A DNA stretch of 64,000 bases, from contig JAFEGA010000004.1 in assembly GCA_018240285.1 (NCBI GenBank), positions 134,992 through 198,991 of the forward strand, read 5' to 3'. Made by a program: the position numbers and the translations under genes. Numbering within the stretch: position 1 is the stretch's first letter; the number at the start of each line of letters is the position of its first letter. Source of the stretch: Pseudomonadota bacterium (lineage in GTDB: Bacteria; Pseudomonadota; Gammaproteobacteria; Burkholderiales; Nitrosomonadaceae). A model generated the notes under the pieces. That model did not search any database. It worked only from the letters and a program-made list of their open reading frames with translations, and was not told where the DNA came from. Of this stretch, positions 8,799-17,106 are shown piece by piece.

Positions 8799-9067
8799 CG
8801 GCAATGGAGTAATTTCAGCATGAGGTGTTTGTTGTTAATTCCTTGAATTGTGGTTTTTTGATTGAAAAAGCTTTTTTATTAGTTACTTAATAAGTATTTT
8901 GTGGCTTTTTGTGCTAAGAGTTTCATGAATTTGTCCTAGAAGCCATTTATTTTGCGGGAAAAATCGGATAAGATTCCGTTGTGCTGCTGATATTTAGGTG
9001 TCGGGAGCTATTGATAGTGGTGGATCTTTGTGCGTATTGAATAAAATAAACAACTGAGGAGATCGGA

Positions 9068-9358
9068 ATGAAAGAGAAAATCCAGCATCCAGTTCGTATG
9101 TTAACGCTGGCAGCAATTGCAGGTGCTTTTATTGGGCTAACGGGATGTGCAACCACAGGACAACTAGAAGAACTGCAAAATAAAGTAAATGCTGATATCG
9201 CTGCAGCTAAAGCTGATGCGGCTGCTGCTAAATCAGAAGCTGCTGCTGCTAACGCTAAAGCGGGTGATGCATTACGTATTGCAGATGAGGCAAACAGACG
9301 ATCAATGGATACGGAATCCAAAATCGATCGTATGTTTAAAAAAGCAATGCATAAGTAG
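9068..9358 (+). CDS. Lpp/OprI-like alanine-zipper outer-membrane lipoprotein
   Basis: The 96-residue precursor has a signal peptide with lipobox LTGC (Cys27) and a mature region of continuous alanine-rich heptads (AAAKADAAAAKSEAAAANAKA) that should form a trimeric alanine zipper. It ends FKKAMHK. In E. coli Lpp and Pseudomonas OprI the C-terminal lysine is what L,D-transpeptidases join to peptidoglycan; the same terminal lysine is present here. The start is backed by GAGGAGATCGGA before ATG. A strong terminator follows directly, as expected for an abundant single-gene transcript. Two YkuD L,D-transpeptidase genes lie on either side (8220 and 12082). The covalent attachment is an inference from these features. 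Confidence 0.85.
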   Translation: MKEKIQHPVRMLTLAAIAGAFIGLTGCATTGQLEELQNKVNADIAAAKADAAAAKSEAAAANAKAGDALRIADEANRRSMDTESKIDRMFKKAMHK

Positions 9359-9373
9359 AAAGAGAATTGTTGA

Positions 9374-9414
9374 ACCCATAAAAAAACCCCTTTTAAAGGG
9401 GTTTTTTTATGGGT
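9374..9414 (+). terminator. perfect 20-bp inverted-repeat terminator after the Lpp-like gene
   Basis: Arms 9374-9393 and 9395-9414 are perfect complements (ACCCATAAAAAAACCCCTTT and its inverse) around one base. Both strands carry a T7 run beside a GGGG/CCCC core, so it can terminate in either direction. It also shields the lipoprotein gene from the insertion sequence that begins at about 9452. Confidence 0.85.
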
Positions 9415-9451
9415 ATTCAAACCCCTCCAGAACAAAAATAATAGGGACTAG

Positions 9452-9475
9452 ATCGCCCCGGGTTTTGAGGAGGCT
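9452..9475. repeat. left terminal inverted repeat of the IS3-family element
   Basis: The sequence from ATCGCCCCGGG through TTTTGAGGAGGCT is matched in inverse orientation at 11992-12015, 24 of 24 bases. Confidence 0.85.
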
Positions 9476-9487
9476 GTTTAGTTAAAG

Positions 9488-10245
<758 letters not shown>

Positions 10246-10256
10246 CGGTCAATGGA

Positions 10257-10267
10257 ATGGACGCCTC
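10257..10267. repeat. left subterminal inverted repeat of the IS110-like element
   Basis: ATGGACGCCTC is the exact inverse complement of GAGGCGTCCAT at 11651-11661. Confidence 0.75.
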
Positions 10268-10340
10268 TACCTGACGTTGACGTATAACTCTCAAATGGGG
10301 TATTTCACGCTTAGCCACACAAAATCGAGGAGACCATACT

Positions 10341-11383
10341 ATGAGCAAAATCACCATCATTGGCATTGACCTGGCAAAGAACGTATTCCATCTGCATGCC
10401 GTCGACAGTAATGGCAGACAGGTCAAGGTAATCAAGCTCTCGCGCTTAAAACTGACGGAGTATCTGCATCGCAGCGAGCCCATTACTGTCGCAATGGAAG
10501 CTTGTGCAAGCGCACATCACTGGGGTAGGTTATGCCAGTTGCTGAGCCATGAAGTTCGCCTGATTTCACCGCAATTCGTCAAACCATTCGTCAAATCCAA
10601 TAATAAGAACGATCGTAACGATGCACGTGCTATCTGTAAAGCGGCACAACGCCCTGGCATGCATTTTGTTCCAGTAAAAACAGTCGGGCAGCAGGCGGTT
10701 CTGAGTCTGCATAGGGTGCGCGAGATGCTGATAAGCCAGCGAACTGCGACTATAAATCAGCTGCGCGGATTACTCACTGAATTCGGCTTAACAGCCCCAA
10801 TAGGGAACACAATTCCCGCTTTGCTTGAGGATCTTATGAAGATATCGCCCACATTTCTCGTCAGCTGTATCAAGCAGCAATGGGAGCATCTAGGAGAACT
10901 GGAACAGTGTATCGGCAACGTAACCACACAAATTGAAATGCATGCCCGTCAGTCGGACGTTACGCGTCGTCTGCAGACAGTTCCTGGCATTGGTCCAATT
11001 ACTGCTTCAGCCTTAGAAGCATACGTTGGCAATGTCACCAGTTTCGGGCAGGATGGCAATTGGCCGCATGATTGGGTCTAGTTCCCAGGCAGCACTCGAC
11101 AGGAGGGAGACCGATGCTGCTAGGAACCAGCAAGCGTGGTGACAGTTATCTGCGCAAGCTTCTCGTACATGGGGCGAGAGCCGTCGTAGCCGCTGTGCGC
11201 AGCTCACCCAATGTACAAAAGCAGGACAAGACTATTATGGGATGGTTGGCCAGAAAGCACATGAACGTGGCAGTCGTGGCTATGGCTAATCGCAATGCCC
11301 GTACCTGGGCCGTGATAACAAAGGAGCGGAATTTTAATAGAAATTTCTGCGATCAATTGGCAAATCAGTTGGTTGTGACCTAA
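10341..11383 (+). pseudogene. IS110-family DEDD transposase, frameshifted
   Basis: The first frame (10341-11081) encodes the RuvC-like DEDD catalytic half: TIIGIDLAKNVFHLHAVD at the N-terminus and NNKNDRNDARAICKAA near residue 93, followed by the coiled middle and the TVPGIGPITASALEAYVG helix-hairpin-helix. The second frame (11072-11383) encodes the C-terminal Tnp20 half: GLVPRQHSTGGRPMLLGTSK, the nucleophile-region GDSYLRKLLVHGAR and WAVITKERNF. The two should be one protein. A frameshift lies near 11040-11060, and in the downstream frame a TGA replaces the Trp expected in QLAAWLGLVP. The element is therefore unlikely to move by itself. Confidence 0.88.
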
Positions 11384-11650
11384 CTGAGACTACAACCTTA
11401 TATCTCTTCCTTGATTGCTGCAGGTGACTAATTGACGTGATGGCATAGACAGGTCAGACCAGTGCTGGCAAAACCTGTGGAGCTCGATAGCAAGGACCAA
11501 CCGGTCAATGCTGCGCGGTCGTTTGGGAGCCGGCAAGCAGATTCCATCATGGGCAGCGCATGGCCAAAATGAGCACATAAATAGCCCGAATATACGACTG
11601 CGATCTTAACCTTCTACACCATAATGACAGAAAAATCACTTGGCAAACTG
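11384..11650 (+). other. 3' non-coding tail of the IS110-like element (possible guide-RNA region)
   Basis: About 267 bp separate the transposase stop from the right inverted repeat. IS1111-type members of the IS110 family keep a long 3' non-coding end from which a structured guide ('seek' or bridge) RNA is made. The location and length fit that layout. I have not folded the sequence, and no conserved RNA motif could be confirmed by eye, so this is a positional inference. Confidence 0.35.
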
Positions 11651-11665
11651 GAGGCGTCCATATAT

Positions 11666-11968
11666 GAGCTCCGCCTGAGCGAAATAAGCGCTTGCCAACT
11701 TCAGAATTTCATTGGCGCGACGTAATTCCTGCACCTCGCGCTCCAGTGCTTTGATCCGCTCACGCTCTTCGCTGCTCACGCCGTCTCACATGCCAGTGTC
11801 AATCTCGTGTTTGCGTACCCATTCATGCAGTGTTTGCGGTGCACAACCGGTCTTTGGCGCAATCGATTCTATAGCTGCCCATTGCGATGGATATTCGCTG
11901 CGGTGCTCACCCACCATCCAGACTGCGCGTTCTTTTACTTCGGGGAAAAATTTATTCAATTTGTTCAT
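11666..11968 (-). pseudogene. IS3-family OrfA (HTH protein), broken
   Basis: The minus strand starts [19 protein letters not shown] and continues with the helix-turn-helix [21 protein letters not shown] and [17 protein letters not shown] stop at 11786 interrupts it, after which the same frame resumes as [21 protein letters not shown] and [19 protein letters not shown], the leucine-zipper end of IS51-group OrfA proteins. The final DRRSK-stop is displaced to about 10231-10246 by the IS110-like insertion. Confidence 0.82.
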
Positions 11969-11991
11969 GGCTCCATTTTTTTAGATATCGG

Positions 11992-12015
11992 AGCCTCCTC
12001 AAAACCCGGGGCGAT
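11992..12015. repeat. right terminal inverted repeat of the IS3-family element
   Basis: AGCCTCCTCAAAACCCGGGG followed by CGAT is the exact inverse complement of 9452-9475. Confidence 0.85.
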
Positions 12016-12081
12016 TCAGTTCATTCACCTGGCATTCTTGACTCTGCTACTCAAAAGACTTTGAACAGGTTCTAAGAGTAA

Positions 12082-13074
12082 TTAATGGCTATTTTGCGTG
12101 TGCAATTGTTGTGTACGTACACGAGAGATCAGAGCAGGCATTCCGCTTCTTTCTAAGATTGCCTGTTTGAGTGCTTCTTGATCTATTTCAAAATCGGCAG
12201 GAATATTTTTCTTGCTGCTTTTTAATGTTAGAAAATTATTAATGGCGGTCACTACCATTTGTTTATAATTTGAATATCTTTCTTCATCTTCTTCCAGCGG
12301 GGGATGAAGCTCAATGTAAAGAGAATCCAGTAGCCAGCCGAGTTTTATAGGCTGATTAACGACTTGTACTTGTGTGCCAACAGGGACTTTATCAAAGAGT
12401 GCTTCGATGTCTTCCGGGTACATGCGGACACACCCGGCTGAAACGCGCATTCCGACACCAAAAGGTTTGATTGTGCCATGTATCAGATAACTACCGCCCC
12501 CGATACTTAGGCGCATGGCATGCCGCCCTAAGGGATTGGTGGGGCCTGGCGGCACTATGCTGGGATAAGGCTGTTCGCCATTAGCTATTCTATCCATCTG
12601 AAGAGATTTCGGCGGTATCCAGGTGGGATCTTTCTTTTTTTCCACTATTTTTGAGATGCCTAATGGGGTTACCCAATCCATTCTGCCGATACCTACCGGA
12701 TGTGTGATGATCATTGGCTTTTCACCTTTTTTAGGCTCTGGGAAATAATAGATCCTCATTTCGGGCAAATTAAGGAGCAAGCCTTTGCGTTCGGCATTGG
12801 GAATAATATAACGGCTTGGCAGAATAACTGTTGCGCCATCTTCAGGTAACCATCGATCAACATTTGGGTTGGCCAATAAAATCTCGATCTGGCCGATATC
12901 GTGTCGGCGCGCGATATCCAGTAGTGTTTCCGCACTACTGGCGTGTGTAGTCCGTATTTGACCGAATACATCAATATCGGAAGGCGGGAGTACCCATGTT
13001 TCAGCTCTGATTGAGGAATTAGCAATTAGACTGAATACAACAAAAAGGAATAAAAAAAGTTTATGCATAATCAA
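12082..13074 (-). CDS. L,D-transpeptidase of the ErfK/YbiS type with LysM-like domain
   Basis: The 330-residue protein has a signal peptide (to about residue 24), a LysM-like region (ETLLDIARRHDIGQIEILLANP) near residue 50 and a YkuD domain whose catalytic residues are in YLIHGTIKPFG near residue 190 and VSAGCVRMYPED near residue 210. This is the architecture of E. coli ErfK/YbiS/YcfS/YnhG, which join Braun lipoprotein to peptidoglycan or form 3-3 cross-links. The C-terminal ~90 residues form an extra helical region. It lies just beyond the insertion sequences from the Lpp-like gene at 9068, so the pair may once have been adjacent. Confidence 0.92.
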   Translation of the reverse strand: MIMHKLFLFLFVVFSLIANSSIRAETWVLPPSDIDVFGQIRTTHASSAETLLDIARRHDIGQIEILLANPNVDRWLPEDGATVILPSRYIIPNAERKGLLLNLPEMRIYYFPEPKKGEKPMIITHPVGIGRMDWVTPLGISKIVEKKKDPTWIPPKSLQMDRIANGEQPYPSIVPPGPTNPLGRHAMRLSIGGGSYLIHGTIKPFGVGMRVSAGCVRMYPEDIEALFDKVPVGTQVQVVNQPIKLGWLLDSLYIELHPPLEEDEERYSNYKQMVVTAINNFLTLKSSKKNIPADFEIDQEALKQAILERSGMPALISRVRTQQLHTQNSH

Positions 13075-13270
13075 ACCTTACATAGGTACTAAGCTCAAAT
13101 CATAGAAAAGAATGTAGCAGGAATGATAGCTGAAATTTTCTGATTTAAAATATGAAAAAACGGAATAGTTATGCGCTTTCTGATCTGGTGAAAGTGTGAA
13201 TTGCTTTGTTGCAAATTAGTCGAAGTGAAAAGCAGGAATAAATTGATAAAATGAAATTAATCATCAGAAA

Positions 13271-13310
13271 AACAACAAGCATGTTGCTTGGATGCAACAT
13301 GCTTGTTGTT
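13271..13310. other. perfect 17-bp hairpin between divergent genes
   Basis: Arms 13271-13287 (AACAACAAGCATGTTGC) and 13294-13310 are perfect complements around the loop TTGGAT. It sits ~200 bp upstream of both the L,D-transpeptidase and the porin start, where no coding transcript should end. On the minus strand it is followed by T5, so it could terminate a minus-strand RNA. It could also be part of a porin leader or a small RNA. Confidence 0.6.
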
Positions 13311-13485
13311 TAATTAGCAAAACTTGCTTGTTTTTCTTGCGGTGTGTTTCTGTAATGAGGCAAAATCAAGTCAAACCTTTCCTAGTTGGAAGGTCCGATC
13401 AAGCGGGGTGCATTACACCGGACTGTATGTAGTAAAGCAAAATAGGACGGCCCCAGTCGTTTAAACATTAAAGGAGAACTTCTGT

Positions 13486-14688
13486 ATGAAGAAGAAACTT
13501 ATTTCGTTGGCGGTAGCCAGCGCACTTGCAGTTCCGATGGTTGCATCAGCACAAGGAACGAATGTAACGCTGTTTGGTAGTGTACAAGCGGAATATGCTA
13601 CGGTTGACAAAGAGGGTCAGGGTAATCAAGCCATGATCGGTGACAATACAGGCCGTTCACGTTGGGGAGCGCATATTACTGAAAATCTCGGAGCCGGCTT
13701 AAAAGCTAAAGCGCATATCGAATATGGCTTTAGTACCGGTACTGGTGCTATTGGTATCGCTCGGGAACGCTGGATTGCATTGGCGAACGATAATTGGGGT
13801 GAGTTGAAGTTCGGTCGCGTGCAATCTCCATTTAAAGATTTTGCGGGTGGTATGACTATTGATCCGTTTGCTTATACAACTCTCCAAGCTTCCGGTAGTG
13901 GCGGTACCATGACGGCATCTGCTAACGGTTTGGGATCCGGAGCACAAAGCTTTGTAGATAGCGCTGCACGTTATGATTCACCAAAAGTCGAAGGTTTTAG
14001 TTTTTCAGCTTTATTTATGCCTGGCTATGCTAATAGATTAGATCCAACTAATGCACTAAATCTTACTACAGACACTAATGCTGGTGCATTAGCAAATTCA
14101 GGCGGTCGTAGTGGCGCGTGGGATTTTCAAGTTGCCGGTAAATATGAAGTGCAATATCAAGGTCATAATCTAGCCGTGTTTGGTGGTTATTCTCGTGATA
14201 ATGCCGGTACCAATCAAAAACTTTTGGGGTTGAGTAACGAGCACGTGTGGCGCGGTGGCGGTACATGGGGTTATCAAAACTTTAAACTTAGCGGTCAATA
14301 TGAAAATATTACGAACGCAATCGGCGCAGCGACTTGCTCTAATGCAGCAATGTTAGGTAATCCTGCCACTGGCAGTCCGGATGGTTATGGACAATGTAAC
14401 TCTGCAATGAATTTAGGTGGTAGTGGTAATATCTGGTTTGCGAGTGGTCAGTATGATTGGGGCAATACCAGCTTCATCGCTCAAGGTGGTATGACGCACG
14501 CGCACAGTGTTGCTGGTCTCGCAAATAGCCGTCAAGTAAGCAGCTTTACAGTTGGGTTGATACATAATCTAAGCAAGCGTTCAAGCTTGTTTGGTGGTTA
14601 TCAAAGAGCAATGGTCGATGATAAGAATGTTGGCTCTTCATTTAGAGATAGCAATACCTATAACATAGGTATGCGTCACAACTTCTAA
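13486..14688 (+). CDS. trimeric outer-membrane porin (Burkholderia/Neisseria type)
   Basis: The 400-residue precursor has a signal peptide (KKKLISLAVASALAVPMVASAQ) and begins its mature part with TNVTLFGSVQAEYATV, the classic first strand of general porins of betaproteobacteria. Strands such as RSRWGAHITENLGAGLKAKA and WGELKFGRVQSPFKD follow, and the chain ends TYNIGMRHNF with the C-terminal Phe needed by the BAM complex. It would allow passive diffusion of small solutes across the outer membrane. AAGGAGA lies before ATG and a strong terminator follows, so it is transcribed alone. The low-complexity loops (SGSGGTMTASANG) probably face outside. Confidence 0.93.
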   Translation: MKKKLISLAVASALAVPMVASAQGTNVTLFGSVQAEYATVDKEGQGNQAMIGDNTGRSRWGAHITENLGAGLKAKAHIEYGFSTGTGAIGIARERWIALANDNWGELKFGRVQSPFKDFAGGMTIDPFAYTTLQASGSGGTMTASANGLGSGAQSFVDSAARYDSPKVEGFSFSALFMPGYANRLDPTNALNLTTDTNAGALANSGGRSGAWDFQVAGKYEVQYQGHNLAVFGGYSRDNAGTNQKLLGLSNEHVWRGGGTWGYQNFKLSGQYENITNAIGAATCSNAAMLGNPATGSPDGYGQCNSAMNLGGSGNIWFASGQYDWGNTSFIAQGGMTHAHSVAGLANSRQVSSFTVGLIHNLSKRSSLFGGYQRAMVDDKNVGSSFRDSNTYNIGMRHNF

Positions 14689-14705
14689 GAAAGTTTTGAT
14701 CTCGT

Positions 14706-14733
14706 AAAAAAGGCACCGATTGGTGCCTTTTTT
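14706..14733 (+). terminator. Rho-independent terminator after the porin gene
   Basis: AAAAAAGGCACC pairs with GGTGCCTTTTTT around the loop GATT, directly after the porin stop codon at 14688. Confidence 0.9.
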
Positions 14734-14834
14734 ATTGCAGTAAAGAAATATAATAAATCCTCATTAGAATTTCTCTTGTTGTATATTTGCAATTCAGGAG
14801 ATATTGAGGGATTTTTAAAGGAGAGTTTTCAGTT

Positions 14835-15248
14835 ATGAGTATGAAGAAATGGACTGATGAAGAGCTAATTAGCACACGTGAAAATCTAGAAACATGGGAG
14901 AAACGCAGCAATAGTTCTGGAGGGTCGAAATTATGGCTATTAACAGCATTATTAGGCGCATTCGCCATTTCAACCGGAGTTGCATTTATCTTTCTGGATG
15001 GCATTGATGTGATGAGCGTTATACTGATCATTATGGGGACGGTGACATGCTTTTCATGGTATCGGAGTGATAAGCAACGTAAAGATAATATTGCATTTCT
15101 TGATGAAATTCGTAAAGAAATAAAATCGCGCAAATTAAAAGACACCACAAAATCAGAAGATAAAGGCAGTGAGCAAGTAGGAGAAATTAAAGCAGATAAT
15201 AAAAAAGAATTATCCGCTGCAAAAACGCAAGCTGCAGATAAAAATTAA
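14835..15248 (+). CDS. small membrane protein with two hydrophobic helices, unknown function
   Basis: The 137-residue protein has a charged N-terminal helix (WTDEELISTRENLETWEKR), two adjacent hydrophobic segments (LWLLTALLGAFAISTGVAF and VMSVILIIMGTVTCFSWY) and a long Lys/Glu-rich C-terminal tail (KEIKSRKLKDTTKSEDK) likely to be cytoplasmic and partly disordered. I do not recognise a family. AAAGGAGAG precedes ATG at a fair distance. The next gene begins 37 bp downstream on the same strand, suggesting a two-gene unit that follows the porin terminator. Confidence 0.7.
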   Translation: MSMKKWTDEELISTRENLETWEKRSNSSGGSKLWLLTALLGAFAISTGVAFIFLDGIDVMSVILIIMGTVTCFSWYRSDKQRKDNIAFLDEIRKEIKSRKLKDTTKSEDKGSEQVGEIKADNKKELSAAKTQAADKN

Positions 15249-15284
15249 TGAAAGAGAAATCGGGGTTTTGGCTCGAGTGTAAGA

Positions 15285-15845
15285 ATGGGTAATTTATGGA
15301 CAGCGTTTGCGCAATTTTTTTCGTCCAGAACGGTGCATTCGCGAGAAAACGATTCGAAGGCAGATGAATTTGATCTATCTGCATTGCAACCGGATGATCG
15401 CTTAATTTTTGAGGCGCTTTGTCAATTTGTATGGATTCAAGGCGATCCATTGCCGCTCATCTTCGATGTGCAAAGCGAGATTTATACCCAACAAGGAATT
15501 ACACGATCGACACTTACCCGCCTTGAAAAACTTGATTTAATTGTGTTTGAGAAAAGCGGTTTTGTAAAAAAAGGCTATGGCAAGCATACGCGATTATTTT
15601 ACGGCGGTAAGCCCACGAAAATAGGATTTCAGGCCGATGCCGGTAATTATCTGGATTTAGGGCATGTGCTGTTAACCGAACGCGGCAAGAAATTGGCTTT
15701 GGCTATCAAGGCAACGAGAAATCAGTCATTCTACGAATATGTAATCGCAAGATGGTATCGGCAAGGATTGCTTCTATCGTCGATACAGGTCGACCGCAAT
15801 CACAAAACTGAGAAGATCAATTGTGCGTGTTCGGTTAAAGAATAA
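15285..15845 (+). CDS. hypothetical protein with winged-helix-like segment
   Basis: The 186-residue product is not one I recognise. A central segment (TQQGITRSTLTRLEKLDLI) followed by VFEKSGFVKKGYGKHTRLFY and LTERGKKLALAI has the look of a winged helix: recognition helix, a basic wing and a trailing helix. That would suggest a nucleic-acid-binding or regulatory role, but this is weak evidence. The C-terminus ends in a Cys-containing tail (NCACSVKE). It overlaps the end of the convergent glycerate kinase gene by 11 bp. It probably shares a transcript with the membrane protein upstream. Confidence 0.65.
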   Translation: MGNLWTAFAQFFSSRTVHSRENDSKADEFDLSALQPDDRLIFEALCQFVWIQGDPLPLIFDVQSEIYTQQGITRSTLTRLEKLDLIVFEKSGFVKKGYGKHTRLFYGGKPTKIGFQADAGNYLDLGHVLLTERGKKLALAIKATRNQSFYEYVIARWYRQGLLLSSIQVDRNHKTEKINCACSVKE

Positions 15846-17106
15846 GAATGGCGCGATAGTCGTTCACATTGGTATAAGTAGCACCGGTGATCACTAAATC
15901 GTTTAGTTGCTGGAAGAAAGTGTAGGCGTCGTTATAGTTCAGAAACTTAGCCGCATTCAATCCCAGTTTTCCCGCGCGTGCTAATGAATCCGGTGTGATC
16001 AGCGCACCAGCATTGTTTTCGCTGCCGTCCAATCCATCCGTGTCACAGGCAAGTGCGTAGACTTCTTCCAGACCATCAAGCTCGATCAATAGTGAGAGCA
16101 AAAATTCAGAGTTGCGTCCACCGCGTCCATTACCTTTGATGGTGACGGTGGTTTCTCCGCCGGACAGCAGTGCTACTGGTGCTTTTAACTCGTGCGGATA
16201 GCGACGGATTTCTCTGGCGAATGCCGCGTAGCTTTTGGCGATTTCACGTGCCTCCCCGGTTACGGTGTCACCGAGAATCAACGGTGTGATGCCGTGACTT
16301 TGAAAATAGTGTGCCGCTGCAAATAAAGAGGCATGTGCATTGGCGATAATACGGTTTTCGACTTGGGCAAAAATGGCGGAGTTTGGTTTGGGAGTTTCGT
16401 GCACAGCACCATCCCTTCCCGCACATAAAATTCGCTTGATTGTTGACGGTGCATCGAGATCGTAGCGATCTAGCACGGCAAGTGCATCGGAGAATGTGGT
16501 TGGGTCGGGGGCGCACGGTCCGGAGGCGATATGTGTTGCGGCATCTCCGGTTACATCCGAAATGATCAGGGCCAATACAGGGGCCTTGCACGCTGCAGCA
16601 AGCCTGCCGCCCTGGATGGCTGATAAGTGTTTGCGTACCGTGTTGATTTCCTGAATGCTCGCACCGCAACGCAGCAATTGCTGCGTGATTTCTTTGAGGT
16701 CTTGCAATGAAATACCGTCAACGGGCAGGGCAAGCAAGCTGGAGCCGCCGCCGCTGAATAGACAAAGCAATAGATCATCCGCAGTGAGTGTGCTGACCAT
16801 GGTCAAGATTGCGCGCGAAGCCTGTTCGCCGTGACTGTCCGGTATCGGGTGTCCGGCTTCAACGACTTTAATTTTGCTGGTAGGCAAACCATGTCCATAG
16901 CGTGTGACTACCAGACCGTCGAGCGGTGCATCGGAAGGCCAGTTGCGTTCAACCGCTTGTGCCATTGCGGCGGCAGCTTTGCCGGCACCTGCTATGAGCG
17001 TGCGGCCTTTGGGCGGTTTGGGGAGATGTTGCGGCACGATGTGCAGTGGATCAGCGGCTTTCACAGCCACTGCGAAGCTTTCCAGCAAATCGTTACGCGG
17101 ATTCAT
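15835..17106 (-). CDS. gckA: glycerate 2-kinase (MOFRL family, GckA/TtuD type)
   Basis: The 423-residue protein carries the DUF4147 N-terminal domain ([19 protein letters not shown], then [17 protein letters not shown] near residue 130 and [16 protein letters not shown]) and the C-terminal MOFRL domain ([36 protein letters not shown]). Members phosphorylate D-glycerate to 2-phosphoglycerate; older annotations call them hydroxypyruvate reductase TtuD. In an autotroph the likely role is recovery of glycerate from glycolate/glyoxylate metabolism. Its ATG overlaps the uvrA stop by four bases, so it is co-transcribed downstream of uvrA. The biochemical link between the two is not obvious. Confidence 0.9.
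   Translation of the reverse strand: MNPRNDLLESFAVAVKAADPLHIVPQHLPKPPKGRTLIAGAGKAAAAMAQAVERNWPSDAPLDGLVVTRYGHGLPTSKIKVVEAGHPIPDSHGEQASRAILTMVSTLTADDLLLCLFSGGGSSLLALPVDGISLQDLKEITQQLLRCGASIQEINTVRKHLSAIQGGRLAAACKAPVLALIISDVTGDAATHIASGPCAPDPTTFSDALAVLDRYDLDAPSTIKRILCAGRDGAVHETPKPNSAIFAQVENRIIANAHASLFAAAHYFQSHGITPLILGDTVTGEAREIAKSYAAFAREIRRYPHELKAPVALLSGGETTVTIKGNGRGGRNSEFLLSLLIELDGLEEVYALACDTDGLDGSENNAGALITPDSLARAGKLGLNAAKFLNYNDAYTFFQQLNDLVITGATYTNVNDYRAILIL

Larger units (their letters stand above)
10252..11665 (+). mobile_element. IS110-family (IS1111-like) element inserted in the IS3 element
   Basis: The insertion splits the last codons of IS3 OrfA: minus-strand reading gives ...FAQAEL at the right junction (11666) and DRRSK-stop at the left junction (about 10246). 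An 11-bp inverted repeat, ATGGACGCCTC at 10257-10267 and GAGGCGTCCAT at 11651-11661, lies just inside the ends, as in the IS1111 subgroup. No target duplication is seen, as expected for IS110-family elements. The element is about 1.41 kb, with a short 5' leader and a ~280-bp 3' non-coding tail. The exact ends are uncertain by a few bases. Confidence 0.82.
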
